Assembly (NCBI GenBank): GCA_024336345.1
Contig: JANFOG010000002.1
Span: forward strand, 1,674,001-1,738,000
Length of the DNA: 64,000 nucleotides
Source of the DNA: Mariannaea sp. PMI_226
Lineage: Eukaryota > Ascomycota > Sordariomycetes > Hypocreales > Nectriaceae
Direction: 5' to 3'
In this document: piece after piece, positions 36,101 through 48,501 of the stretch
How the letters are laid out: every line of letters starts with the position of its first letter
Position numbering within the stretch: the stretch's first letter is position 1
Made by a program: the position numbers and the translations under genes
The notes under the pieces: generated by a model
The model's database searches: none
The model's input: only the letters and a program-made list of their open reading frames with translations
Told to the model about the DNA's origin: nothing

Positions 36101-37010
36101 ATCCTCGTCCTCGTCCCCGTCCCCATCCCCATCCTCATCCTTTCCTCCACCCCTCCACCGTCTGTCGATCCATCTATTCATCTCCACACCACCCGCTTCT
36201 CCCCCATCTCCACAATCCACCGTCTTGCTCAAGCTCTTAGTGGCGCCTACGTCCCGTCTTTCACTACCTTCTCATCTTGCGCCAAGTACACCAGGAAGCA
36301 CATACCTCTAGCCCCAGTACATGCACATTTGCACGTATACACACACAGACACACACTTACGCATTGGCGGTTGGCGGATACTATGCACCTTTGCTCACCG
36401 ATGCATCACCCAAGATCCACGCCGTCCGGTTGGTCTCACACATATCCTCACCTTGCCCTTTCGGAAACGGGTTTTCAGTTTCTGGCAAGGCAACAGTGTC
36501 AACTCAAAGCACTTTTACCCTTACCAACTCACCGTGTTCCAGCCCGCACATTGTCTCGGAAAGGCAATGCACCGCCTTGCCTGAAAAGAACGTGACCTTC
36601 ATTCTACTTGTTGGCGTTGTCCTCGTTATTGTCCATCTGTCATCCTTGCGTCGACAGGTTCCATTCGCCATTCGCCCCGTTTCCAGGTCCTGCCCGTGCC
36701 GCCGCCACAAAAGTCGTCGAGTTCCAAATTCGGCTGCTCGTGGTGTTGGTAATCCGCCTCTCTCAGACAACCTTTTGAAAAACCACCCCCGTCCTAATCT
36801 CAACCAACCTAAAACTTTGTCTTGCAGCAAGGCTCGACGACATTTTCTGCTTTCCTTGCAATTTTTTTTTGTTAATTCGTTTTATGGTTACATTAGCGCC
36901 GCAATCCCGGGTACTATTTCCTGCCTTTGAGAACCGTTGTGCTGCTTGGTCTCCCCGATCCAGGCCTTAATTCCAACACGCCCCATCCTCACACGCCTTC
37001 AGCATTCAAC

Positions 37011-37117
37011 GTATGTCTTTGTTCGTTGAGTGCCTCACGAGCGACGATCATTAACTTGCTGCCACGGGGTTTTAAAGAACACCCGTCCTGTGGGTCCATC
37101 CGCATTCCTGTCCCCAG
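37011..37117 (+). other. Possible 5' UTR intron of the velvet gene
   Basis: A strong donor GTATGT at 37011, a TTAAC-like branch site near 37050 and a C/T-rich acceptor TCCTGTCCCCAG ending at 37117 define a 107-nt candidate intron about 210 bases before the ATG at 37330. A second acceptor-like site (TTTGTCTTGCAG, ending 36826) suggests more leader splicing. This is inferred from splice-site quality only. Confidence 0.35.
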
Positions 37118-37329
37118 CTAGTCCTCTTGGAAGATCTGAACAGCTGGGTATTCTGGTTGACTTGTCACCTTGACCTACCCGGCCTCGCCTCTGAAGGGAA
37201 CATCACTGGACAATCCGAGCCATGGAAATTGGCCCAATCGACGCCAGCGATTTGAGCCGCTAATCTTCCATATCTTTCTTCACTCTGATTTCTTAAATTG
37301 ATGATCCTCCCATCGTGAAGGCCCATGTT

Positions 37330-38721
37330 ATGTCCTCCACTGTTGTCGAGACGACTGGTCACCAGTTTGGGCACTCAGAAGCCATGACACCACCATATAC
37401 TACCGCCTGGGCTCCTGATCCTCATCTTGCCCTTCGTGACCCGGGTAACTACCCTTCGCACTATCATGCCCAGCCTCCACGAGACTCTCGGCTGCCTCCT
37501 ACAACAACCATGATACCCAGATCGCCTGGTAGCTATGGCCAGCCCCAGCTACAACCGCACCAACCAAGGTATCCTCCCGCATATGCGGCGGCCGCTGTGC
37601 CAGCAATGAATCCGCATATTGCGTATCCTCCTCCACTGTCTGGTCTTCCAACGCCCCATTACAGCACGAATATCACTACTGGTCAACAAAGCTATAACGG
37701 ATCCCATATTCCACAAGCTCCCGTGTCTGTAGCTTCCAATGCTACTCGTGAGTTTCCTCAGGCCTATGATCGCCAGCGAATTTCTCAGCCTACTCAAGAA
37801 CCCATCCCGACCCGTTCGCGCAGCGAATCCTTTTCCTACACTTCATTCTTTGCGGTTTCTCCTCCATCCAACATCCAAACAACATCTCAACATGCTGCCC
37901 CTATGCCACAGCCGTCGAATTTGAGAAGCCCTGAAGTTTCAACCTTCGAAAACAATTCGGATCCTATGAGGATTGCCGGTATCCTGAGCAGCAACGGTAA
38001 CAGGAGCATTTCAAATGCCGCAAACATTCCGAGAAACAGGCACCCATCCACTAGCCCCGATGCCGAGTACAAGCTGAGACTTCGACAACAGCCGGTCGCT
38101 GCACGATCTTGTGGCTTTGGAGAAAGGGATAGGAGAGTCATCGACCCACCCCCCATCGTTCAGTTGCTGGTTGAAAGCCCTAATCTCAGCGAAGATGAGA
38201 TAAAGAAACGACTACGATATAGTCACTACGTAATGAGCTGCTCAATCTACCACGAGTCTGGAACACGGGATGCAGCCTACATGCCTGAGGAATATCGACA
38301 ACAACGTCGGCTGATGGGGTCACTGGTTGGTGCTCCCTTCGTTGGAAAGGACGAGTTTGGCGAGGAAGGATGCTTCTTTTGCTTCCCGGACCTATCTTGT
38401 CGGACTCCGGGGGCATTCCGTCTCAAATTTAGTCTGGTAATGATCGATCCAGTCCGAGCAAAAGACGTGAGGCACTTCCCCGTCCTTGTCGAGATTATGA
38501 CAGATGTTTTTCATGTCTATAGTGCCAAGGATTTTCCGGGCATGCAAGCCAGCACGGCACTCACCAAACGACTCAAAGAACAGGGTTGCATTATCTCCAT
38601 TAAAAAAGGCGCAAATGAAAAGGGGAAGAATTCCAGGGTGTATGAGGACTCGAGTGATGATGATGATGAGGGTTCATCTTCCCAGGGCAAGAAGCAACGA
38701 CATTCGAGGCGAAGACAATAA
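37330..38721 (+). CDS. velC: Velvet-domain developmental regulator, VelC type
   Basis: One exon of 463 residues from the ATG at 37330 (the frame opens at a GTG upstream; a second ATG lies at 37384). Residues 1-245 are Pro/Gln/Ser-rich and probably disordered. The velvet domain is about 247-430: it opens with RLRQQPVAARSCGFGERDRR, then VIDPPPIVQLL, then PEEYRQQRRLMGSLVGAPFV, GCFFCFPDLSCRTPGAFRLK and VYSAKDFPGMQASTALTKRL. The tail is acidic then basic (KKQRHSRRRQ), a likely nuclear localisation signal. Velvet proteins have an NF-kB-like DNA-binding fold and form homo- and heterodimers that control sporulation, sexual development and secondary metabolism. The long N-terminus before the domain and the domain wording fit VelC better than VeA, VelB or VosA; VosA is the alternative. 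Lack of introns in the CDS is notable. Confidence 0.9.
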   Translation: MSSTVVETTGHQFGHSEAMTPPYTTAWAPDPHLALRDPGNYPSHYHAQPPRDSRLPPTTTMIPRSPGSYGQPQLQPHQPRYPPAYAAAAVPAMNPHIAYPPPLSGLPTPHYSTNITTGQQSYNGSHIPQAPVSVASNATREFPQAYDRQRISQPTQEPIPTRSRSESFSYTSFFAVSPPSNIQTTSQHAAPMPQPSNLRSPEVSTFENNSDPMRIAGILSSNGNRSISNAANIPRNRHPSTSPDAEYKLRLRQQPVAARSCGFGERDRRVIDPPPIVQLLVESPNLSEDEIKKRLRYSHYVMSCSIYHESGTRDAAYMPEEYRQQRRLMGSLVGAPFVGKDEFGEEGCFFCFPDLSCRTPGAFRLKFSLVMIDPVRAKDVRHFPVLVEIMTDVFHVYSAKDFPGMQASTALTKRLKEQGCIISIKKGANEKGKNSRVYEDSSDDDDEGSSSQGKKQRHSRRRQ

Positions 38722-39319
38722 ATCACACAAGGTTACAAAGTTTATGGCGTTGGATAGGATGCTGGCCAAATGAGGCTTGAGTCAGCATACTCGGGAACAG
38801 TACAGGCGATCATGAACGACTTTCCAAATGATTTTCTCCTTTTCTTTGGTTTATACCTCAACGGTACCACACATCTCATTGTACCCTTGCCTTGGCCCAA
38901 AGCCATTATCATGCAAGTGGTTGTCATTGACTATTATCTCTGTTGATACTAGTTGGTTTCTTTATTGATGGAGAATTGGTTTTTTTTTTTTTGGTCTCAA
39001 AGGCAGGCAGGCACGGGAATAGTTCTAGGCTTCCTTTTTTTTTGGTTGGAGGGAGGTGTTTGGGAGTTATTGGGCCCCTTTCAATTTCCCCCCCAAACCT
39101 TACATTGGATATATCAATGATCAAATTCAAGTCATTTGTGAAGTATGGTAGTACTTCTATCTCGAAAACGAGTGGCTCGAACCACACTATTGTTCTAAGA
39201 ATACGTCGAACCCGCATACTCAATGTCAGAACTCTGAAGAAAGAAGACGCCAACTCTGCCGTGAGACACATTCGGCGCTTTAATCTCAAATCATGCTAAA
39301 AGCTAGGTTAACTCAAGAC
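38722..39319. other. Velvet gene 3' flank
   Basis: Probable 3' UTR and spacer, with T-rich runs at about 38978-38990 and 39036-39045. The opposed reading frames of 118-121 codons here are low complexity and not supported. Confidence 0.4.
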
Positions 39320-40219
39320 CTAGCGGAAGAACGTGTCCTCAAGTCCTTGAGTGAACGGAGCTGAGGCTTGGCTAGCCTGCAGGTCTCGGCGGAAGGCGCC
39401 TCGAAGGCCTCGCGCAAAATTACGACCCATGAATGGCGGGGCGATAATGGTGAGGTCAATGCCTGTGCTACTATAGACTCTGTCGATGGCTTGAACCTGT
39501 TAGTTATTCGATATCGTCATCACGTTGTCTCAGCCAGTGTCGGAACTTCATTGGGTCCTACCAGCCGTCGCCGTCGCCTAGGCAGGGACCTCCAGACATA
39601 TGTGACAAGGCCAAACAGCTCATCGAGGATAAGCCCGACGCCCGCATCCTATCTCAAGACAGAAACCGGGAGGGTGGGAAAGTAGCGCTCCGAATACGGT
39701 GCCGAGCTATCCATGCGGTAATGAGGCGTTGGCGAAAACAGTGCCACCATGCAGGAGACTACGGTGCAGTCTGTTGTCAATTGTCAGTACATGCTCTGGT
39801 CAGCAGTGTTTGATAGATGTGGGGGTTTGAAATAGAGAAAGATTTGATTGATCCGCGGCCTGAAAGGCAATAACTACCTACAAGAAATAAGTCTACCTGA
39901 CAAGCTACTGGCCTTGATCGGTCTCGAATCGTATGGGAGCTCCGAGGTCACTGTAAGATGGAATGAGAAGAGCTTGATACTCTCCGGTATCGATCTCATC
40001 ACCATCATCATGTTGAGAGAGAAGGACCTCTCATAACTGTCCAGGTGTAAGGAAGTATCTTGAGTATTGGGTATGTATCCCGTAGATTTGTCGCCACTGG
40101 CGGTCAGGTCTCCCACCTATGCATCTCAGTTCTTCGCGTGGGATGAATACAGCACGAAAAGGATTGTCTTGCACATAATGGGGGAGGAGGGGAAGGGGGG
40201 GTTGGTTCCCCTGTCCCAA
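39320..40219 (-). pseudogene. Possible decayed or multi-exon gene, unidentified
   Basis: Several protein-like blocks lie in order on the minus strand: 40219-40034 (ending in YGIHTQYSRYFLTPGQL), 40030-39908 (EYQALLIPSYSDLGAPIRFE), 39799-39710 (HRSLLHGGTVFANASLPHG), 39648-39523 (GVGLILDELFGLVTYVWRSL) and 39499-39320 (TGIDLTIIAPPFMGRNFARG..., ending TAG). Four of the five share one frame. They are separated by stops, and codons in the last block favour C at the third position. The 67-nt GT...AG segment between the last two blocks could be an intron, but other joins have poor or too-short introns, so a pseudogene is more likely than an active gene. I recognise no family. Confidence 0.28.
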
Positions 40220-43200
40220 CAGAAAAGTATGCCTGTTCCAGCATGATCATTTGCACAGGAATGAACTACACGTTTGCTCCCTGATTTGATATGCTATACC
40301 GTCGCTTCGCGGACCTTCTGCTCAGCAGGACCAACGACGAGGACCAACGACGAGGACCAACGCGCAGGACCATGCGTGGACGTGTGAGAATTCTGTTCTG
40401 TTACCTACATAATAATAGACATTGAAAGGGTGCTGTTGTATGGATTGTGGCTTGAGACTTGACGCAAAGTAACTCTTATAGGGCCTGGAATATGACCTGT
40501 CAGGTTGAGCTATTCGACTCTAGCTCTCCACAAGTCAAAACCCAACACAACGAGGCAGAGTGTGGGGTTGTGGTTTTTAGAGCGGTGAGTGGGATTGACG
40601 ATCAATCAGTGCGCAGCATTTGCTTAGAATGTCTGACCATCTCGGTTTTGCACAAGACACGGTGATTTCACATTTGTATAAGCTACTTCGCAATGTGACA
40701 AATGCCGATCACCCGCACCGGTCTGGCGATCAAAAGGACGACTCGAGCAATCGGCGAAAGCGGCCCTTGCCGTGGAATATCACAAGAGAATGTGCTATCT
40801 CAATTCGGTGGCCAGCAGTGCACGGAGATACGAGAGTCAAGCCTCCGGCTCGGAAAGCCAGCCATGCGGTAAGTAACGCCATGAAAATTATGAGGCCCTT
40901 TGTTTCATTGTCAAGATGCACGATTGAGTCAACTTGGCGTCGCCGTTTGCTGTCCTCCCGCGCCACGCGGACACATGTGTTGTTAACTCAAACGACTGGT
41001 AAGGGTAAGCAGCTCGTGAGGAAGGTCATATGTCACCCCGAAGGACAAGGACATGCATGTATACCCTTCTCAACGGGACTCCTCTAGCAGAAGCCAAAGT
41101 GAGACAAACATATCAGTACGGTCAAGGGGGGTTCGATATATTCTTCAAGTGTTACTTTGCCTTCTTCTCCCATTCGGCTAATATGGTGTTCAACACCGCT
41201 CCGATTCCACGAAAAGAAAGAAGAGAAAAAAAGAGTCTCTGGTTTTGAATGAACGGGAAAGTTCCAAGTGTTGTTCAGCTCTACGTCTGAGTGTCCATCT
41301 GGGATAGCCACTGACGATCCGTACGAGATGGTGAGACATTCTACGCAATAAAACGGCGTCCCGGCCATGTTTTTTTTCCAAGCCACGTCTTTATCCAAGT
41401 ACAGAGACATGTAAATTAGGTTGGAATGAAGTATCCACGGTACGAAAGTGTAGACTACAGCCCTCAAATTCGTGAGCGCCCAAAAGGGGGGGGTGTCCTT
41501 AACTGTTAACCGTCGTCGGATTGCATAGTTTGTCCACGTGATGACATCTGAGGCTTCTTTTCACACTCAACACATGCCGTATTTAGATTTTTATCGAGTC
41601 CCCCTCTTTCCGCCAATAATGTGTTTTGTTACTTTTTTCTTTGTCCTTTCTAGCCTCGATTACAAAGACATATAGACTCTCGGCACGTGGCTTCAGAGCC
41701 ATCCCAATTGAGACCTTGTATCAGTTCGCCAACGTCTCTTTTGTTCGCTGTTTGACGTCTAGGCCGGTAGCCCGACCGCTGATAGTTAATGCTGGTGGCC
41801 AACTGCCGTGCCTGTTTTTTATTTCTCCGCGCAGCGTGGACACCGATGCTGTAGTTGAACGCAGAGCGGAAAGAATGGTCCCTTTCACTTTCAAGGATCA
41901 CCTCAGTAGATATGCGCATATATATCATGTTGAATATGTAAATTATTAACTAAAGATTTGCTATGCACTTGAAGTAACCGCTAGTTAAAGAGCAGCATAT
42001 TTCTCCCGGGGAAATGTAAAATGATGTAGTGTCTGCTCATTGCAATATTCCTATTGAACATAGTAATATACGCGATTGCATCGGTCAAAGAGCAGGTTCC
42101 TCTGCCCACGACTATCCTGTAATGATTAAATCAATAAGAATTTCTGCGAGGGGCTATTCCAAGACACAACCTCTGGATGTATCGTACACGATGCGTTTTT
42201 AGATATAAAGCACCACATAGGGCGGAACAGCATCTTGTTAGATTATTGACAATGTGCCTACCCTATATCACGCTTCTGTCTCGTCAACAGGGCAGCAAAC
42301 GTTTCATTGTATACCATATGAAAAAAAGGGGTGACAAAGTAGGTGGCAAATTTCAAAATCCACAAGCTAGGTTGTGCAGTGTATTACTGGTGGATTGTTC
42401 ATTGCTGTGAGTAGTGTTCGTGACTTCGCTTCCCATCAATCTTGTTATCGTCATGACTATCCTGAGGAGGACAATGCGGCTCCATGTTTCTAGGTTCACA
42501 GATAGAGTTCTTTTGGTATGTGTGCTACGGCATGCCAAATTTTTCAAATGCACGCGGTGTGGTTGAGGAGGCGTAATGAATTCCTGGACTGACCACCGCA
42601 ACCTCAATACCTTGTCACGTTCCACGGGGTAAGCACTTGGAGTGTGACTTGACAGACCTATCCGCCCTGAGGGTACATTGCTAGCAAGACATCTTCGCCA
42701 TTATAATAGGCGGTAAGTAGAAGAAGCTGCTGTACTAGCAACAAAAGTGCCCAGAGTTGCTAGATCGTGGGAGTCAAAATTCTTGTGATAAGCGGGAGGT
42801 TAGGCAAAGACAAGGGGAGACCGTTTATGATCATGACCATCTTCCCTCAAAGGGTCACAATGGTAGCTCATCTCATCAGATCCAGAGCTCTTATCTTTTC
42901 TATTTGTTTGAATGAACCCTCTTTTGAGCCAAGCTAGACTCGTGGGATTCTGTACAGATATGGCATTTGTCCAAGTAGACAGGGACGGGACCTTACTCTC
43001 TCGACTGATGTCTGACCTGCCAATGATGCTATAGCCGCAAAACTATCATACTCGAACTGCTGTTTTGAAGAATAGGAGATCGATGTCAGAAATTCCTTCA
43101 CGGACACCCTTCAGCTTTCGCATTAGTCCGTCTGGAGAACCAAAACAATTGTGTGACCTTGAGTATGTCAAGGCAATCGTTACGGGGACAGTATTTACGG

Positions 43201-46200
43201 TGGTACGGTCAGCTTGTGCATGCTTCACCTCAATAGGTCAGCTACGACATCGGTTTAAAAGCTCTTGACGAACCTCGTTGTTTGCTTAACGACGACTGTG
43301 CAAAGAAAATCGATGTTGTGAACTAGAGTAGAAGTAACGACTGAAGTAGCCAGCCATTGAATCCATTACTGTGATCATGTTTTTACCGCTATCGTTCCGA
43401 CGGGTTTGGAAGTATTCTGGTCTAAAATGTACGGTGCATAGTCATACTCTTATGTTTGGGCGAAGCATTGCTTTTGAACTGGAGTGATAAGGGGGTTTCT
43501 CATGTGGATCTTGGTGACCGGGCCCTGTCCCTAGGTATTGCATTGATTGCTAATAGCATCGGAATTCGGAGCTTGTCTAATTTTTTTTTCCGTCCGTACG
43601 ATCCAATGAGGCGAACAAGGAGTCGTAGATCGGACAAGCGTCACAGGAAAAGCGACCAGGATGTGGAATTTTTGGAGCTGGACAGCAGACGAAAATGCTA
43701 CGTAGGTCCGGGCCGAATGAGCAGCCCGACAACGTACCACGTAGGTGGTTGAAAAGAATTAGACCAGGGAGTTGAGAAGAACCAACTGAGCTAGAAATGC
43801 TAGCTCCGGGCATATTAAGCAAACAAGACCCTGCTGCCACATGTTGACGTTTCTGATAGATGAGGGGTTAGGCTAGCGGCCGGCGCGTAGACATATGTAG
43901 TATCCCACGGGATGTTGGCGCCTGGCCTCTCTCCTAGTATCGACCACAACCTCGACCACGGACACGACAAGGAGCTTTCGAGAGAAGTGACTGGGCTGCC
44001 TAGCGTCAACTGTTTGTTAGGTATCAGGTGAGTTAGGCTTGCAGGGTCAAGGAAGACGAAGATGACTACTTGAGAATCGAGTTGAAGTGAGCAAGGCTTG
44101 TACAGACTGAGTCGGGGGACGGGGGCGTCGGGAAACTACAGAGGACGCTACGACGTAAAGGGATTGTATGAAGTATAGTAGGCGTGAACGAGGTGTGTCT
44201 ACACAGTAACTTGGAGGTGGGAGATCAGATCATCATACAGGCCAGACAAGGTAGACAGCTAACCTGGAATGAGAGGTGCGAATAGTTCTTTTTTTTTCTT
44301 TCTGGGAAATGTTCTAGATCCGATATGAGGCTCATTCGGCTACTGAGTTGTCTGAAATGACTGGGAATCTCAAACTTTTCAGTTGGGGTCCTCTCTCTAT
44401 ACCAAACTGTCTCCCTGAACAAATAAGTAAGAACGGGGACTCTGTTTAACCAGAAGGAAAGCGGGTTTGCAGTAATATTATTATTGGGTATATTACTATG
44501 CGTGTTGGTAGGCGCATCAACGACCAGTGCAGTGCATACAGCGGATTAATTAATCACAAACAAGACTTACAGATCACAACTATGCAACTTACCAGTTCCG
44601 CATGAGGTCGTCATGTCCCGAACAGGGTACTGGTTCGATCTACACACGCATTCGGACTGGCTAGATAGTCGACAGGGCCCTAAGAAGGTCCAACATGAAC
44701 CCAATCAGAGGCCCTGACTACCTGACGGTGGACCTGTTGTTTCAGGGCATGTGGCTCATGGATCCAAGAGGCTTTCAGCGCTTTAGTAAGGCGCCTTATT
44801 TATTTGTCAACTCAGTGGGCAGATTGCAGATTGGCGGGTTAATACAGATTGCTGGGGGGGAGGCTGTCCTGGGTCGGGGACGGGGGAACTCTGGCTCTAG
44901 TGTCTGGCTCTAGTGTCTGGGCCAAAGCGCCCTTGCTACCGTCAACGGGGATTGCAGAGTTGTCGGCTCCAAGCATCCGGAAAGCGATTGAGCTTAAAGA
45001 TGGCCTGCATTCCAACTGGAGATTGGGCTTGTCAAACCATCACCACCATGGCATAGTCATCATTATCCTCATCATCATCATGACCTGACAGAGGGTCAGG
45101 GGGAGAGCAGGGGGGAAAACCCTTGCGTGCATAGCATACTTAGTTCCAAGGGAGAAAGAGAGAGAACGTAAAAAAAAAAAAAACAGCACACACACTCTTT
45201 TCATTGTCAAGGTAATTATTAAGGATGTTTGCGTGTGTGACCTGGCAGTCCAGTTTGCGCTGTGTTTGAAACGGCTGACTCGTTTCGAAATAACATAAGG
45301 TTGGCAACTAATGGGAAGGGCTAGGTACCTGTTCCGTTGTTTAAGGGTAAGGCCCCTCCCCTTTCACCATTTCCTGACCTCTGGTTGGCTTATTGGTCTC
45401 AGGGTACCTCAGGGTACCTGCATGATGGCGCCGTTTTTCTTCTGCAGCGTGTGATTGGCTGCAAATACGGTCTTTTTTCCTGATCCAGTTCCTGATCCAA
45501 CACAGCGTTAGAAGTGAGAGGAGAGTTCACTAGAAAGTAGTTCTATGCACAGTAATTAATTACCAGCAAGAAGAAGAATCAAGTTACTTGTCGTTGGCGT
45601 AGTTGGTATAGGGCAAAAAAAAAGAAAAAAGTGAATATTAAATGAGACAGCCGATTTATCATCAAACGGACTGCGGAGTACACATTTACTGTTTACTTGA
45701 TCAGTTAATTAGTTGTTGATATCCCTTGCTGACCGTTGTTCGCCCCCCCTGTTCTGCTATTCTGCTACAATCAAGCTAAGGGACTTTACCATACCTGACA
45801 CTCTTGGCTTCGACAAGCGCCATCCGATCGTAATCCCACCTCGGCCGACCCCTGTCGTTGTTCTCAACTGAAAAAGGTTGCACATCGATGATGAGGGGCA
45901 GCGTGGGCATAATGAACTGGCTACTACGGAAGCAGGATAGCAAGAAAGGGTCTCACGACGGCTGTTCAGATCATATGTGCATAGGTTTGATTAACCACAA
46001 AATTGATTCCTTGTTGGATGGACTGACAGGAGTTCTATCCTCATTCTCTGTTATCAACTTATCAATTGATTGTCCACATCTGGGCAAAATTTAATTGGAT
46101 GCCTCACTCTCATTCCATCCTCCAACCTTGGGTAAGGACTTTGGTTGTATTCTCAATTTACTAGTCCCGTCCCAGTCCGTAGTGGCCCTCTTCACAAAGG

Positions 46201-48501
46201 AGTTAATTACCTACATACATAGTACAGTCCTTTAGGTACTTACCTGGCCAAGGTAGGTAGGTAAAATACCTAATAATGCCATTAAAAGTAGGCACCTAGT
46301 TATCAACCATTATCTCAGCAACGCCGGCCAGCAAGCGGCATGTCCACTGCAATGAATTTCACGAATGCTCGCTCGGCAAGCTACTTTACCTAGGTGCCTT
46401 ATGGACTAGAGTGAAGTGCCAAACATATACCACCTCTGTTTCGTATCATGGATACACGTGCGCCTTAGTTATGCATCTCTGTCACCGTTGCAATTCGATC
46501 ACAGTGACCAGGTGTTTTGACGTCTAAACCCAATTCGTTTTCATCTGCATCTGTTTCCTTTTGTTTAACCCTTTCGCACCGCCAGCTGTGCCATCATGTA
46601 TCTCTCCATTTGTCGGTGTGATCGATATGCTAGGTTACACCATACAGCCAGCGCACAATTATTATTTTGGCAAAGCACGCATGCAATGTTATGCCTCATC
46701 TCAGTAGCTGTACTCCCCACCTACAGCCAGGTCGAGAACTTGTCGCCTTGGCCATGGCAGCCTAGGCCTCCCTGTCCAACTAGTTGCCAAGCCTCTCGGT
46801 TTCTCTCTTTCTCTGTGTTCCCCTGGTTCCCATTCGGAGAATCTGACATTCAATGGCACCCCCCTTCGTCCCTCTCCTGGGCCTTGGTTCCCATTTCTTG
46901 GGACAGACTAACCTGCCATGCCAACATGTCAAAAAACGTCAATGCGGAAGCTGGCGGGAGCGGGCGGATGCAGGGACGGAGATCACTTCATGACAAGTTT
47001 CCACACTAATCTAGCTGCATCGTGAGGTTGGAGCTGGCATGTAGCCGCTTGTTGGCCTTGGCTTTGGCCTTGGCCAAGAGTGGAGGAAGTGAAAGTGAGA
47101 TGAGACTGCTCACCGTACACGACACAACTGTACACAACCTCTTTGGTAGTGTTAACACATTGCCTAGCCAGAGCGGTCCCTCACGCCTTATCTGCTGCTC
47201 TTGAGAGATATTACAATTACACTGGCGCTCACGCTTCTTCGTACGCACGGTTTGCTAAAGGAGCACCCAAGTTTTCCCTGGTAACCCCTGAAGTTCTTTC
47301 ATAGCGTAGAAAAACAACTTCCCATCATTCCGGTCCTCCTATCATTCCGGTTTCCGTTGAGGACTAGGAGGGGGCCAAGCAAGGAGGTGCCAGTGGGGTT
47401 CCACAGCAGATCACTTGGAGTTTTTCTCTATACCTAGTCCTTCACAATATGCCGTGCCTTGATCCGAGTGGTCTGCTTTCTGGCCTTGTTTGGGTTTGAT
47501 CACAGTCCAGGGCGTCCTTCATCACCCATCAACCCCTTCCACCCTATCCACCCACCCATACTTCCAACCTGTGCTGAATAGAGGAGCCGAGTCCCTGGCG
47601 AGTCCCTGGCAGCACTTACACCAACCTAGACTCAGGGCGTGACGCCCCGCAACCTTGCTCACCTCGTGGACCCTTACACGGGCTGACCGCGGGTCCTAGT
47701 TGAGCCGTTGGCCGTCCCCTCCATTGAGCGCCCGCCATGGAAGAAAATCCACGCCTAGAAGCGCTAACTTTCTCAGGGGACCATGTTTGTCCTGCACGCT
47801 ACTGTAGGTACAACGTTGTAGGTGGTGCTCTCCACTTGTCCACTTACACAATCCTAAACGGGGGCCCCATCTTGGGCGGACGGCGGGGGGGAAGGCCCCC
47901 CTAACTAACCGCTACGTAGCTGGGAGCGCCTGAACGCCTGAACGCCTGAACGTGGTGCTTGAGCTCGAGCCTCTGCCGTGCGTCTGCGAAACCGTCTTTC
48001 ATCTCGTCCAACCTCGATTTCTTCTTATTCTCGGTGATTCCTCCACCTTTTTTCTCTTCTTTCCTACTCTCATCCTTCTTTTTTATCATCTTACGCCGCG
48101 GTAGCTGCTGAGCACGTCCTCTCTTTATTTTCTTAACAGACCTCCACGTCTGTTTGGTTCTCATTCATTATCATTCTCTTTGCATCCGCCACGTGCTATC
48201 CACTGCGTCTTTGATTCACATCTAGTCGCAAGCGACTTGGTTAGATCATATCCACATTCTTTATTCCAAAGGTGCTCCGGTATCACCTGTTGCTTCATAT
48301 CTTTCCGCTTCATTCTGGGCTTGTTAAAAAACAAAGCTACAACTCCATTTCTTCGTTGGTTGTTATCACCGTCCTAGAGACCGTTCAATCAACAACCCCC
48401 CAAGCTCGCCGTCTTGCAACTATTCTCATTTTCTGGGATCATACCTATCCACAAATAAACCCGAATACTCAAGCTACCCCTTTCTTCAGAATATCGAAAC
48501 C
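40220..48501. other. 8.3-kb gene-poor stretch and DUF1996 gene leader
   Basis: No gene supported. Small frames (for example plus strand 46596-47009, 137 codons from an ATG; plus 41626-41949) have no recognised domain. It holds a 13-bp tandem repeat at 40327-40378, TAGGTA/AGGTACCT clusters at about 45320-45420 and 46200-46400, and a GCCTGAAC triplicate at 47928-47951. From about 48.0 kb the sequence is C/T-rich, the likely promoter and leader of the DUF1996 gene. Confidence 0.45.
40327..40378. repeat. 13-bp tandem repeat, about four copies
   Basis: Unit AGGACCAACGACG occurs at 40327, 40340 and 40353 (last two bases differ), then a diverged copy from 40366. Non-coding. Confidence 0.85.

Larger units (their letters stand above)
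28345..36999. other. 8.7-kb gene-poor stretch upstream of the velvet gene
   Basis: No gene supported. The largest frame (minus strand 34702-35433, 243 codons) is rich in Tyr-Leu-Pro stretches produced by TAGGTA-type repeats. The region holds several G-rich blocks (about 29650-29700, 30920-30960, 31609-31633), a C4-run block at 33144-33167, a TACA/TACG repeat, TAGGTA clusters near 34.8-35.5 kb, a GGTGTCT repeat at about 35680-35720 and C/T-rich DNA from about 35.6 kb on. The last part is probably the promoter and leader of the velvet gene. Confidence 0.5.

Noticed and set aside
36277..36930. 217-codon frame on the plus strand before the velvet gene.
   Set aside because: It starts only at TTG, lies in the C/T-rich leader, and has no domain. 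It overlaps a probable splice acceptor.
46596..47009. 137-codon frame beginning with ATG.
   Set aside because: Cys/Trp/Pro-rich sequence typical of random frames; no signal peptide architecture or family match.
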